This document shows, one piece after another, positions 27,396-38,189 of a stretch of 64,000 bases of DNA. The notes beneath the pieces were generated by a model that saw only the letters and a list, made by a program, of their open reading frames with translations, did not search any database and was not told the DNA's origin. The first letter of the stretch is position 1. Each line of letters begins with the position of its first letter. The stretch comes from Opisthocomus hoazin (lineage: Eukaryota > Chordata > Aves > Opisthocomiformes > Opisthocomidae): positions 1,054,001 to 1,118,000 of the forward strand of contig NC_134428.1 of assembly GCF_030867145.1 (NCBI RefSeq). The letters run 5' to 3'. A program made the translations under genes and the position numbers.

Positions 27396-27857
27396 TGTTA
27401 ACTGTAAATGTAACAAATGTAACTTGGGGGATGTTATCACTTCAGGTGGTCAGAAACAAGTCTTGGTACTTTGTGAATAATTCAGATGGTTGCAAGACAA
27501 GGGACTCCTGAATAATCCCTTTAGGCGCCTGGGCCTTGGGAGAACAGGTATGCAAACTACAGAGATAAGGAGGCTGCAGGATAATCTGAAGACCCCTGCT
27601 GAGAGACGCCAAACAAACATGTGCGATGGACATTACCATATATTAATGAATTCTCGGAAAAGCCATTACTATGATAAACATTTCTTGGAAATGTAATGAA
27701 TATGTATGTTAACATAGCATAAATACCTAGTAACTGTGTCTCTTTGGTGCACACGTTTGGAGGAGATATCCCCTGTGTGCCCGGCGCCGCAATAAAGAAT
27801 ACCTGCTTAATAGTCTGCCGACTATTGAGTCTTCAATTCCGGCTTTTCACGGCATCA
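27396..27857 (+). mobile_element. Proviral 5' LTR (LTR family A)
   Basis: 462 bp, TGTTAACTG...CGGCATCA, with AATAAAGAATACC in R. It aligns over its whole length with the solo LTRs at 25211 and 39295. Directly followed by TTTC and the PBS. Confidence 0.9.
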
Positions 27858-27861
27858 TTTC

Positions 27862-27879
27862 TGGCACCCCAGATGGGAC
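27862..27879 (+). other. Primer-binding site, tRNA-Arg-like
   Basis: TGGCACCCCAGATGGGAC begins four bases after the LTR. From recalled tRNA sequences it is complementary to the 3' end plus CCA of tRNA-Arg(CCU); it does not fit the tRNA-Pro, -Trp or -Lys sites common in other retroviruses. Confidence 0.65.
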
Positions 27880-28139
27880 CCACTCTGCTTGGCTGCAGGA
27901 CCCGCTGAGAACAGGACTCCCTAGGGTACCCCCGGGATTTCCCGGAGGGACTCCTCGCCTCACTCGGATCACTGCGGGAGCAGACAAGGACCATCTAAAC
28001 GAGTACAGGCATTCTTTTTTTTCCTTTCTTTCTCTGTTTTGGTATGTGAGACCGGTCATTTGGAGAGTTCTCATAAGTCGTAGGAGACGTCCTACGCTGA
28101 GCGCTGTACACCAGGCTACTAGTGCCTGAGGGTGTACGT

Positions 28140-28322
28140 CTTGGTATGTTGGTGCAAGCATGTGTTGTGCTTTGCACTTCTGTAATACGTGCTTTTTGTA
28201 GTTGTGCGTTGGTGCAGTCACGGGTTGTGCTTTGCACTTCTGTAATAACGTGCTTTTGGTAGTTGTGCGTTGGTACAAGCATGGGTTAAGCTTTGTACTT
28301 CTGTAATAACGTACATTCGGTA
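28140..28322 (+). repeat. Three tandem copies of a ~61-bp leader repeat
   Basis: TGTGCTTTGCACTTCTGTAA recurs at about 28167 and 28226, and in diverged form (AAGCTTTGTACTTCTGTAA) at about 28288. Each is followed by (AAC)GTGCTTTTNGTAGTTGTGCG-like sequence. It lies between the PBS and the gag start. Confidence 0.85.
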
Positions 28323-28439
28323 TGGTATGCTTAGGAAACCCGCTTAAGTTGTACTTCTGGCGATACGGATTTGTTGGTATTGAACTCGGATATCGGATAT
28401 CTTGGATACTGGCTTGTTAACATACCCATCAGGCATTGT

Positions 28440-28810
28440 AAAACAAAACAAAACAAAACAAAACAAAAACCCACAAAAAACCTTGCACGGTGAACCTCTT
28501 TTCTCCTGACCAGAATATTAATTGTGACATTTTTGGAACGTGGTCAGAGCGGGACAGAAGGGGACGACAGATTAAAATTGTTAAGATAAAGACTAACAGA
28601 GGTACAGAATCGGCAAAGTAAAATGGGGGACAGAAAAGCAGTGGTATTTTAAAGAAAAGCCCCTTAGGATGTATTCTAGCACGTTGGAAAGCTTGTGTGA
28701 CTGTGTATGAAGCCTCTGTGTGAAAGACAAATAAGTCAAAACAAAAAAAAAAAAAAGAAAGAAAGAAAAAAAAAAGGAAAAAAAAAGAGGAAAAAAATAG
28801 GAAAAAAATG
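28440..28810 (+). pseudogene. ERV leader end and gag N-terminal scrap
   Basis: An (AAAAC)n run at 28441-28471 precedes an ATGGGG at 28622. Shortly after it, in another frame, comes the short basic/hydrophobic block expected at the N-terminus of a gammaretroviral matrix protein. Stops and A-rich slippage (28740-28810) end it. No capsid major-homology region or nucleocapsid zinc knuckle can be read before reverse transcriptase starts near 29740, so nearly all of gag and protease is missing or unrecognisable. Confidence 0.5.
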
Positions 28811-29735
28811 TTTGGTCCGTTCTGCTGATTTCCGGTTTTTGACTTGGGACTGTTGTATTTGAACTCTGATTCATCGGGGCCGTGGTTTCTGATTTCTTAT
28901 GTATCAGTGCAGGTTCTTCCCGTGGGGGGGATTTTGAGAGTCTCTCCCAGGATCTAGATGGCAACATTGGGAAAAGTAGGGGGAGACCCCCCACTTGACA
29001 ACATCTTAATAATGTATGGGGTTTGGTTTGCTTAAAGAAAATAGGCATGATTTAGGAATTGAATTGGGAATTTGGGGATAGGTTTTAAAATACTTAGAAG
29101 TTGGTACATATTGTGGGGTTACAAGTTCTCTAGTTATTTGGCATTGATCGATCATTTAGGGACTCTGGTTTTGGGGTATGTATTCAATATACTGTATATA
29201 TTGTTTTGAAAGAGCTCTATGTATATAAACATGTTAACTGAAGTGGTTTGCCTGTATATATTGTTGTACTTAGGTGATACAGTTTGTAAACAGAAGCATT
29301 TTAAAAGATCGCTTCTAGGTTGTGTGTGTGTGTGTGTGTTGTGTTAACCGATTGGTGGAGAAGCTGAGAAGTTATTTTATTGTAACATGAGCTTCGGAGG
29401 GAGGTGATGCCCTCACAAACAATTAATTGAATTATGATATGTTGTTAGAATTGATGCGGTTTTGTGGACAGTTAATAAGTATTGGAGATGAAAAGTTTCA
29501 CGGGATATTGAAAAGAAAAAAAAAAAAAATCCAAAGGAAAACCCCTCTGGATTTTACAGAGGCTTGTGTAAAGTGATTAGAACAGAAAGGTATCAAGTTA
29601 CAAGATGCTTTGCTAGCTGCTGCTCTAAATGAAAAAAAAAAAAAAAAGAAGCAAAGTTCTTAGAAGTTAAGCAACAGAAAAACAAAATGAAAAAGAGGGG
29701 AAACAAGGTAACTTTTTACAGTATGGACTACTAGT
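28811..29735 (+). mobile_element. ERV internal region without readable domains
   Basis: AT-rich proviral DNA between the gag scrap and reverse transcriptase, with a (TG)n run near 29321-29340 and several poly-A runs. It occupies the place of gag-pro but gives no domain match by eye. Confidence 0.4.
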
Positions 29736-29739
29736 GGAG

Positions 29740-32340
29740 TGTGAATCAGAATACAATACTCCTGTGTTACCAGTAAAAAAAAAAAACAAAAACAGGTGGA
29801 ACTTATTGGGTAGTACAGGATTTAAGAGAAGTGAATAAGATTGTTAGGGACGTACACCCTGTGGTAGCAAGTATGGTTTACGGTATTGGATTTAAATGAT
29901 GCATTCTTCTGTCTGCCTTTAGCCAAAGAAAGTCTGAATTTATTTGCATTTGAGTGGGAAAATCCTACCATGGGTAAAAAACCCCAGCTTGCCTGGACAG
30001 TGTTACCCCAAGGTTTTAAGCATAGCCCAACGATCTTTGGAAATCAACTAGCATGAGAACTTGAAGCAAGGAACCCGCCCTCCAGAGATGGAATCCTTTT
30101 ACAGCATGTAGATGACATTAATAGCAACTGAAACAAAACCTGACTGTATACAGTAGACTATCAGTTTGTTAAAGTTTTTGAGATTAAATGGGTATCAAGT
30201 CTCTCAACAGAAAACTCAGATGGTGCGGCAACGGGTAACCTACCTTGGATGCAAGCTGTCTGGAGAAAGAGAACTAGGAACAGAACAGAATGAAGCCATC
30301 TGCAGGACTCCCCTCCGTCAGATGGTAAAAGAGCTCAGGACCTTTCTGGGACTGACAGGTTGGTGCTGGTTATGGATTTATAATTACGGAATAATAGTGA
30401 GACCCTTATGTGAACTTTTGAAAAACAACCCCACCCGATTGATCTGGTCCAAAGAAGCTCAAAACGCATTTCAGACACTTAAACAAGATCTAATGAAGGC
30501 CCCGGCTCTGGGCCTGCCTGATGTTATTAAACACTTCTGGCTGTTTTCTTCTAAACAGCTGGATGGAGTAAGCAAAGGATGGCCAGGATGTCTGCAAGCT
30601 GTGGCGGCGGTCTTGAATATTCAGGAAGTCCGAAAATTCACCTTGGGCCAAAAGATCACAGTACCGATCTCACACAGAGTATCAGCTATACTGCAACAAA
30701 AAGGGAACTACTGGCTTTCCCCATCCCAATTTCCATTGTAATTGAATCAGAGAGTATTAATATCGAAGTAACTAATATTACGAACCCAGCTTCTTTTCTC
30801 AGCGGGACAATCTCTGAACCATCGGTACATGATTGCTTAGAAACTATAGAGACTGTGTAGTCCAGCAGACCGGATTTGAAAGAGGAACCCTGGAAGATGC
30901 CCAGGACTCCTGGTTCACAGATGGAAGCAGCTTTGTCTGACAAGGTATTCGAAAGGCCGGGTACGCAGTGACAACCACAGACAAAGTAGTTGAGTCTCGG
31001 TCACTACCTGCTGGAACATCAGCTCAAAAGGCTGAAATTATTGCCCTAACGGGGGCTCTGGAGTTAGCAAAAGGAAAAAGATAAATATATGGACAGATTC
31101 CAAATATGCCTTTGGAGTTGTCCACGCTCATGGGGCAATCTGGAAGGAGCAAGGACTACTAACTGCACAAGGGAAGCAGATTAAATATGCTGAGGAAACC
31201 CTTCGCCTGCTAGAAGCTGTTCAGCTACCAACAAGAGTTGCCATCATGCACTGCCGAGGGCACCCGAAGGGTGACACTGACCAGGAGAGAGGTAACAGGT
31301 TGGCTGACTCTGAAGCTAAACAAGTGGCAGAGAGAATGCAAGGGATTTTGGCCTTAATCCCAGACAACAGAAGTAGAAACTTAATTGACCAAGAAAATAT
31401 TAAGTATTCTAAAGATGATGAAGAATTAATAGAGGGATTAGAAGGACTGATTCCATCCCAGGGATGGGCCTACTCAAGTGATGGCAGAATCATAATCCCT
31501 GCTAAACAGATATGGGGGGTGGTTAAAGAAGAACACAATAGAACACACTGGAGAGCAGACTCCCTGTATAAATTTTTAAATCAGAAATTAATAGAGAAAA
31601 ATTTATATACTACAGTCCGACAAGTAATCCAACAGTGTGAAATATGTTTAAAAAATAACCCCAACACAGGTAACCGGGTACAATTAGGAAGTATTGGAAA
31701 AGGAAGTGTACCAGGAGACCATTGGCAAATTGATTTCTCTGAACTTCCAAGAAAAGGAGGGTACAGGTACTTATCAGTACTTATGGATACCTTTTCACGT
31801 TGGCCAGAAACATTCCTTTGTAAAAGAAACAAAGCAAGAGGAGTAAATAAAGTATTATTAAACGAAATAATACCTCGGTTTAGAGTACCAACAGTTATCT
31901 CCTCAGATAAGGGGGCACATTTTTATGTAGAAGTAGTGCAACAGGTCAGCAGACTATTAGGAACTGATGGGCAGTTACATACGCCCTACAGACCACAAGC
32001 CAATGGGCAAGCAGGAAAGATGAACCACATGATAAAATAACAGATAGCAAAAATATGCCAAAAAGTGAATCTATATTGGTACCAAGCATTGCCTATTGCA
32101 CTACTTCGGATACGTGTCAAACCTGGGACCAAAGAAAATCTGAGCCCTTTTGAGATACTATATGGGAGACCATATCAGGCTAAATATCAAGGGAAAAATT
32201 TGAACCAGTTGGGAAATCAGTATCTACAGAATTATGTTGTATCACTAGAAAAATATTTAGAAAAGATTAGTAAAAATGTTTTAAGTATCAGGGCTAAAGG
32301 GTTAGATCACTCGATCCATCCATTTAGCCCTGGACATTAA
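29740..32340 (+). pseudogene. ERV pol remnant: reverse transcriptase, RNase H, integrase
   Basis: Domains in order: reverse transcriptase fingers and palm (about 29740-30130) with LPQGF and an active-site HVDD instead of the usual YVDD; thumb/connection (30166-30560); RNase H (about 30895-31330) with TDGS and DSKYA motifs; integrase (about 31380-32330) with an HHCC zinc-binding region, the first catalytic Asp in QIDFSE and the second in SSDKGAHF. The third catalytic acidic residue is not in its expected place in the PQANGQ block. In-frame stops occur near 30055, 30940, 31083 and 32038, and frame changes occur near 30130 and 30720. The element cannot encode a functional Pol. Confidence 0.88.
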
Positions 32341-32491
32341 GTTTAGGACAAATTATTTTTTCAGGTGACCCACTGAGAGAGGAGTGGAATAGACCTTACC
32401 AGGTACTGCTGACCACTTTCACTGCAACCGAGATTCAAAAACAACCGGCCTGGACCCATTATGCCCCAGTGAAGAATGCTCCTGAACCAAG

Positions 32492-33912
32492 ATGGACCGT
32501 CAAAAAGGCTGGCGGTTTGAAACTACGATTACGGCGGTAACTTTGTTAAACCTAGGCTTACTAATGAACACTTGGAGCGAGAACTTCTATTACAACGCAA
32601 CTCGGATGATAGGGAACACCACAGGAGCTAAGGATTGTTGGATTTGTACTGCCTTACCAAAAGGTGACAGGAGACTCCCTTTATACGGGGTAGGGTCTAC
32701 TCCTTGGAACTGTGACAATAACACTTGGCCCGAGTTTCGGAGAAGACACGATGCAGGATACTGCGATTACGACAACTCGACCTACATGACAGGGCCAAGA
32801 TTTGACCTACAGATATTAAACAACACCACCCAGATATTGGTCAGCAATAATTGTTGCCTATGGAAAGCAAGATCCAACACTTGTTCGTGCTGAAGCCCCT
32901 TCCATACACACAAAAATTGTACTTGCAGGGATGGGTGGAAGGATTATTGGATCAACAAAACTACAGTAGAAGCGGGGACTTGAGATTTGAAAGGGACAGG
33001 TGTAGTATATATTGATTTTTGTAACAGAACCCAATTAGAAACCTATAGCCCCTCGAACTGGGATTATTTTAGGAATGTATCAGTCGGCTGGGTAAACTGC
33101 AGAACATTTTACGGAGCTGATCTCACAGCCACTGATGGGCCCTGTAAATTACCCGATGGGTACTGGTGGCGATGCAGCGATGGCATTAGCAGAAAGCGAC
33201 TCTCTGCGGGTTGGAAGGGAATGTGTACCACAGGTCACCTAGTCAGCCAGGAGCGAATATAGAACCAGTCCAAATACCTAAAGGCATATTGAGAGCATCA
33301 TGGAGACGAGCCAAACGGGAAGAAAACCCACTTGTAAGTAGGGGGACAAAATTTCATAGCTTTGTCAAATGATTTTTGCCGCGGCTAGCAGTAAGCAAAC
33401 TAGAGAAAGCCATAGTAAACATTTCCACAGTTTAAAAAAAAATAAAAATAAAAAATTTACAGACAGAAGTATCATCCCTTAGTAAAGTTGTGCTACAGAA
33501 CCGAATGGCATTACATTTATTGACCGCCAAAGAAAGGGGAGTGTGTACGATCATTAATACCAGTTGCTGTGCAGATATCAATACAGACAGACAGAGAGAA
33601 GCAGATCTGAATATGCTCTGGCAGAAAACACGAGTGTTCCATAAAATACCTTTGGATGATACTTCCTTGGGGTTTCGAGATTTATGGGATAAAGAAACCT
33701 CTTGGCTCCCTAATGTAGCATGTTTAAAACAATTATTGATGGGATTAATCACCCTGATGGCTTTAGGAATACTTGTTTGCATATCTCTCAATTGTTTCCT
33801 TTGGTGTTGTCAGGATTCTGTTGCGACACACAGTGATTGGAAAAGGAACAAGATTAGGCACCAAATAGAAACCGGAAAATACTTTTCCCAGACGCTTGGA
33901 ATAAGAGACTGA
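32492..33912 (+). pseudogene. ERV env remnant: surface and transmembrane parts
   Basis: An N-terminal frame (32492-32893) has a hydrophobic leader, many N-glycosylation sequons and a CWIC motif characteristic of gamma-type surface subunits. A second piece of surface subunit follows at 32987-33262. The transmembrane subunit (33490-33912) has the CX6CC motif, a hydrophobic membrane anchor near 33725-33810 and a short cytoplasmic tail. The fusion-peptide region and cleavage site lie in interrupted sequence (33300-33480). Stops at about 32891 and 33260 and frame changes break the gene. Confidence 0.82.
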
Positions 33913-33979
33913 AGAAATTTGCAAATATACCTACAAAATACAACAGTGAAGATTCATAGCTTTCTAGCTACAAATCCTC

Positions 33980-33997
33980 AAAAGAAAAGGAGGGATC
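33980..33997 (+). other. Polypurine tract
   Basis: AAAAGAAAAGGAGGGATC directly precedes the TG of the 3' LTR, where a plus-strand primer is expected. Confidence 0.8.
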
Positions 33998-35084
33998 TGA
34001 TACCTGTAAATTTAAAATTTCCACTTCCCAGAGTGATTGTAATTAAACTAAACTAGATCCTTGCTGTTTTGAGAAGACAGGAAAGCTCTAAGACAGAGAG
34101 GCTCCTCAATAATTCTACCCCAGACCGCTCAGCCTTGGGAGGGCAGATGCACCAAGCTACAGAGAGAAAGAGGCACCAGGAGGGCAACAAGACCGGAGCA
34201 AAACAACCTGGAAGGACACAGGATATGTGATCTTAGAACGGAGTCTGCGCAGAAACAAAGGTCGGCCAGCGGACACTGTAATAGACTAGAAGATGATTCC
34301 TGTCGAGTGCACATATTGTGCAACCGTGGAAACCAGCATCCTGTGAAATAACAAAACCACCTCAGGCATGGAACAATAGACAGGACAGCTGTGGGTTTGA
34401 GACCGGGCTAACTATATCGCTTGTGCAAGAAAAAAACCAAGTGTGCATGCACTTATAGGAAAAGGACATTTAGAGGACACCGAGGAAGAAGAGACTCTTC
34501 ATCCCGAAGACTGCCAGAAGAACTATAAAGACCACCAACATCATAAAATGCACGCGTCAATAAATGATGCCACGTAAGCACAGAGAATCGAAAGGAGGAG
34601 GAGACTTCGTGGAAACGAACAGCTCAGAGAGAATATAAAGACCGCAGGTGCCAGGAGCAGGTGTGCGCGTTGGTGGAGCAGCGACTCCCCGCGCACCCAG
34701 CGCTGTTTGCTTGCTTTTTATTGCCTTAAATATTAATAAAGAAAAAGATAACGCGAATGGCTTATTGTCATCTATAACAACACTGTGACGAGGAGTATGA
34801 GTCTTCATCTTGAGACCTCCAAAGACCACCCAGGACTCTAACAGACACGCCTGAAAGATATTAACTTATGCTAATTCATTCTTGGAAAAGCCATGAATAT
34901 GCTAAGCATTTCTCGGAAATATAATGAAGATGTGTATTGTGATTGTGTTTAACCTGAAACGATGGGGTGTTTGGGGTGCACGTTTGGAGGAGAGATCCCC
35001 CGTGTGCCCGGCGCCGCAATAAAGAATCCCTGCTTCATAGCCCTCTGACTATGGAGTCTGCAGCTCTGGCTTTTCACGGCATCA
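33998..35084 (+). mobile_element. Proviral 3' LTR, enlarged by an internal insertion
   Basis: It starts TGATACCTGTAAAT and ends CGGCATCA like family A. Both its first ~180 bp (GCCTTGGGAG, AAGCTACAGAGAG) and its last ~225 bp (TTGGAAAAGCCATGAATATG, GCGCCGCAATAAAGAATCCC) align with the 462-bp LTRs. Between these lies roughly 600-670 bp absent from the other copies. Confidence 0.8.
34180..34850 (+). mobile_element. Probable nested LTR inside the 3' LTR
   Basis: Extra sequence relative to family A LTRs. It holds a TATA-like GAATATAAAG (about 34630) and, about 100 bp on, AATAAA (34735-34740) followed within 45 bp by TCTATAACA, a plausible LTR end. Promoter and polyadenylation signals at this spacing suggest a solo LTR of another family. 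The exact borders and target duplication cannot be set by eye. Confidence 0.45.
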
Positions 35085-35600
35085 GGTGTGTCTGCCGAAC
35101 AAGGCATCCACGAGACACTGTCCTTGTGGATCCCGCAACGGGTGTTTTGCCTGTGCTGCACCAAATCTGTGTGTGAACAGCAAGGGAAGAGGAGATGTCC
35201 GCACATGCCAGCAGGGAGTTTTACCAAGTTTTTTCCCAGTTTATTCCATGGTGTTTTTGCTCCAGGGATCCAACACGGACATTGTTGAGACTGACGTGGC
35301 AGAGAGTCACACGGCTTGGCCGGGTCCCCGGTCAGGGGAGAGGAGGTCTTTGTGGACGTGGTGCCCTTGTCACCGAAAATCCTGGCATAAAACCTCATAA
35401 CACCACTGTAGAGTTAACAGGCAGGCATGCTTTATTGCAGCGCTGGATGCACGGGGGATAATTCCACCGAACGTGCATACCTCATACTGCTTCCATGCAG
35501 TCTATATAAATCAAAAATATACACATTTATTTTATTCATGCATATTCAATATTATTCTCTTTGGCGATTGGTGTAAACTTCTCTCGCTTCACGTTTAAAG
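35085..35600 (-). mobile_element. Second ERV fragment: LTR end and leader, opposite strand
   Basis: On minus it contains GTGCATCCAGCGCTGCAATA followed by AAGCATGCC, matching the R region of LTR family A in diverged form. A U5-like stretch and a PBS-like TCGGTGACAAGGGC follow (near 35365), then about 280 bp of leader ending exactly at the provirus 3' LTR end (35084). Confidence 0.6.
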
Positions 35601-36099
35601 GTATAGTTCACGAAAAATCGAGAGCGCAGACTCGAAGAGGGGTGGTCGCACCTCGGAGGCGGGGAGCCTTCGGGATGGAGGTGTGTTTTGGTATTAAAAT
35701 GATATTAAAATGAGCAAAGTTCACGAGAGGATAGCACTTTGGCAAGGTTTCAAAAACCTGTTGGCTCAGGGGGCCAGATGAGCTGCTTATCAGTTCTAGA
35801 GGACCATTTCTTCCCACTGTATCATCACGGAACGTGGTCACGGAATCTGCACTGCGCTCCATCCTTTATGGTGTGTTGCAGGGAGTTGCTGTGTGAGTGG
35901 ATTCCTCGCGTGCCTGCTGCAGCTGTGTCCCACTCCATCAGTTCCCTTGACAAAAACACAGTGACTTACTATGGTTGGCATTAATGGTGACCTAGAGAAC
36001 AGACCCTCCGTCCTACTGCCCAGGTGTGTCGGGCTGTACCAGGAACACAGCAGCACAGTTCGTGTTTATGGTCAGCTGATTCCATCACCCTGGTTACAG
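35601..36099. other. No gene recognised
   Basis: May include U3 of the 35.4-kb ERV fragment. No supported feature. Confidence 0.4.
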
Positions 36100-37480
36100 C
36101 CTGTGCCAGGCCCCGGCCGTGTGTTCTGACGGGCTCGTGCCTGTCCGGTTGCTGGGAGGAGGCTCCTCTGGGGGGAAAAGCCAAGGGGGAACCGAACCTG
36201 GTACCAGCCAGGCCTGGCCACTCCTGCGCCGAGCTGTGCGGGGGCTCAGCCCTCCCCGCAGCCCCGAGCCCTCCGTCTCCCCCCGCGTCGGGGCTGTGTC
36301 GGGCCAGGCAGCGCCGGGCGGCTGGGCCGGGCCTGGCCCGGGGCTGGCGAGGGGCCGGGCCGGGCAGGAGGGCCAGGGCCCAGCTGGGCCTGTGGGCCCT
36401 GTCGCCTAGCAACGGTGGCAGGGTGCTCGCCATTGGCCGCGCCCAGAGGCATCGAGGCTGCCGGCCAATGGGGCGGCGCGGTGCCGCAGGAGAGAGAGGC
36501 TGGAGCGGTCGCCAAGGCGACGGGGACGCGGTGGAGCCCCTCGGGGGAAGCTGCCCGAGGCTCGCAGCGGCGAGGCAGGGCCCGGGCAGGTTCGGCCCGG
36601 CCCCTCCCGTCCCGTCCTGGAAGAGCCGGCCTGGAGGCCGTGCCCGGGGCTGCGGGAGGGCGGAGCCGCCTCGGCGAGCCCTCCCAGGGAGCGGCCGGAG
36701 CAGGTCAGCAGCGCGGGGCTGGGGCTTGGCCCCGGCGGGGCTTCGGGTGGAGCCGGGGCCAGGGAGGGGCTGCCGGGGCCGGGCCGAGGGGCCGCTGGGG
36801 CCGGGCCGGGCCGGGCTCCCCTGTGCTGCCCCGCGTGGCCCAGCTCTGCCCCCGGGCCGGTCCCGGGGCCGGGCTCTGCCGCGAGCGCCGCTCTCTGCCC
36901 GCGGTGCCCGCTCCTGCCGGAGGTGCAGGCGGGCACTGCCTGGCGGGAAGCTCTGCCGGGCCGCTCTCGCCTATGGCCAGGGCTGTCGGTGCCCCCTTCC
37001 TCCGGGGCTCCCCCCGTTCCCCCCCACCTCCTCCAGCTCCTCTCTCCCCGGGGTCGGGTGCGCGGCTTCGGGAAGCTTTGGGGGCAACGGCCGGCGCAGG
37101 GTGCTGGGGGCGGAGCTGCGGGCGGAGCTGGGAGTGGTGCGGGGCGGTCGCGGGGCGAAGCAGCGGTGCCTGGTGAAGGAGCGGGCGGTGTCGGGGGGGC
37201 GGCGGGGGCCGAGGTGCCGGCGAGGTGGGGGGAAGCCGCTTCCGTGCAGGGAGCGGGTGGCGTGCAGCCCGGCCCTGCCCCGGCTGCGGGTGCGCTGCGG
37301 GCCGGGGAGCCGGGGCGTCTGGCCGGGCGCTCGGAGCCCGGGGTGCCCGCGGTTCCACGGCTGAGCGCGGGAGCCGGAGTCTGGGGCCCGAGGTGCCGCC
37401 TGTTTGCACCCGGCAGCGATCGTGACAGTCGTGTCGTGGCCGTCCGTGTCTGTCCCAGGCCCTCGAGTGAGGAAACGCAG
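36100..37480. promoter_or_regulatory. CpG island with RFX X-box and CCAAT boxes
   Basis: About 1.4 kb of very GC- and CpG-rich DNA. GTCGCCTAGCAAC (36401-36413) fits the X-box consensus GTNRCC-N(0-3)-RGYAAC used by RFX factors at ciliary and spermatid genes. ATTGG (36432-36436) and CCAAT (36465-36469) are inverted NF-Y sites about 30 bp apart, and GGGCGG (36471-36476) is an SP1 site. This grouping is typical of a real, often bidirectional, promoter. Large Ala/Gly/Pro/Arg frames across the island are composition artefacts. Confidence 0.65.
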
Positions 37481-38042
37481 AGAGCTGGGCATGGCCTTGG
37501 CGCTGACGCAGGGGCAAGTCAGAAGGTTCCTAACCGAGAGCTGAGGGGTCTGGGGGGCAGAACCCAGCCGAAGGCTCCATGGTTGGGGAGCTGCAGCCGA
37601 GCGGTGGTGGGCGTGGGGAGCAGGGTCCTGGCTTGGGCAATAGCCATGGCCGTGGCCATCGCAGCCGGGCCAAGCAGCGGCTGCCTGAGCAGACTTCATT
37701 CTGGCAGTGCCCCGCTGTGCAGAGCTGGACTGAAAAGGCGGTGTGGAGTGTTCTTCTGGCAGCAGCGTCACAAATGCGCCTGTGCTGGTGGTGTTGGTGC
37801 CTGTTGCTGTTGCACACCTGCTGCTGGTGGGAGGAGGAGGGGACTGGCTTTCGGAGAGGCCGCCCTGCCCTGATGCTCATGGAAATCTTGTAGGGTCTCG
37901 TCTAAAGCGCGTTGGCTTGCACACTGCTGAGTACCCGTTCGCAGAACTCGCTGTGCTCTGGTGTCTGGCAGCCGGGCAATGAGTCTCGCTGCTTGGGTTT
38001 TCTTCTGTATCGTAACATCATGGTGCTGCTTGTCTCTTGCAG

Positions 38043-38156
38043 CATCTTCTGACGAGCTTGCAGCTGAGACGAGGAGACTCGAGCAGAGTGGTCACCAAGT
38101 CACTTCTCAGCGATACGCCGCAGGGTCCCGTTCTTGGATGACTTTCAGGCTTGATG
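38043..38156 (+). CDS. Candidate internal exon of an unidentified gene
   Basis: A strong acceptor (CTTGTCTCTTGCAG) and donor (ATG/GTAAGA) bracket 114 bp that are open in one frame (phase 1 at both ends), with a normal charged composition beginning SSDELAAETRRLEQSG. It lies 1.6 kb downstream of the X-box CpG island on the same strand. About 35 bp after the donor the 33-bp minisatellite begins, so the minisatellite would lie in the following intron. I do not recognise the family. No further exon can be found before the satellite, so the gene may be broken. Confidence 0.35.
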
Positions 38157-38189
38157 GTAAGAGACTCAAGTTGCACAACAGAGTTGTCT

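Larger units (their letters stand above)
27396..35084 (+). mobile_element. Gammaretrovirus-like endogenous provirus, defective
   Basis: Order: 5' LTR, primer-binding site, leader with 61-bp repeats, gag scrap, pol, env, polypurine tract, 3' LTR. Pol domain order and the Env transmembrane disulphide-type motif place it with class I (gamma-like) avian ERVs. All coding regions carry stops or frameshifts, and the two LTRs have diverged strongly, so the insertion is old. The left flank is satellite; the right flank is another ERV piece on the opposite strand. Confidence 0.9.

Noticed and set aside
36024..37364. 446-codon plus-strand ORF and overlapping minus-strand ORFs
   Set aside because: Ala/Gly/Pro/Arg-rich translation typical of GC-rich CpG islands; overlapping frames on both strands have the same character.
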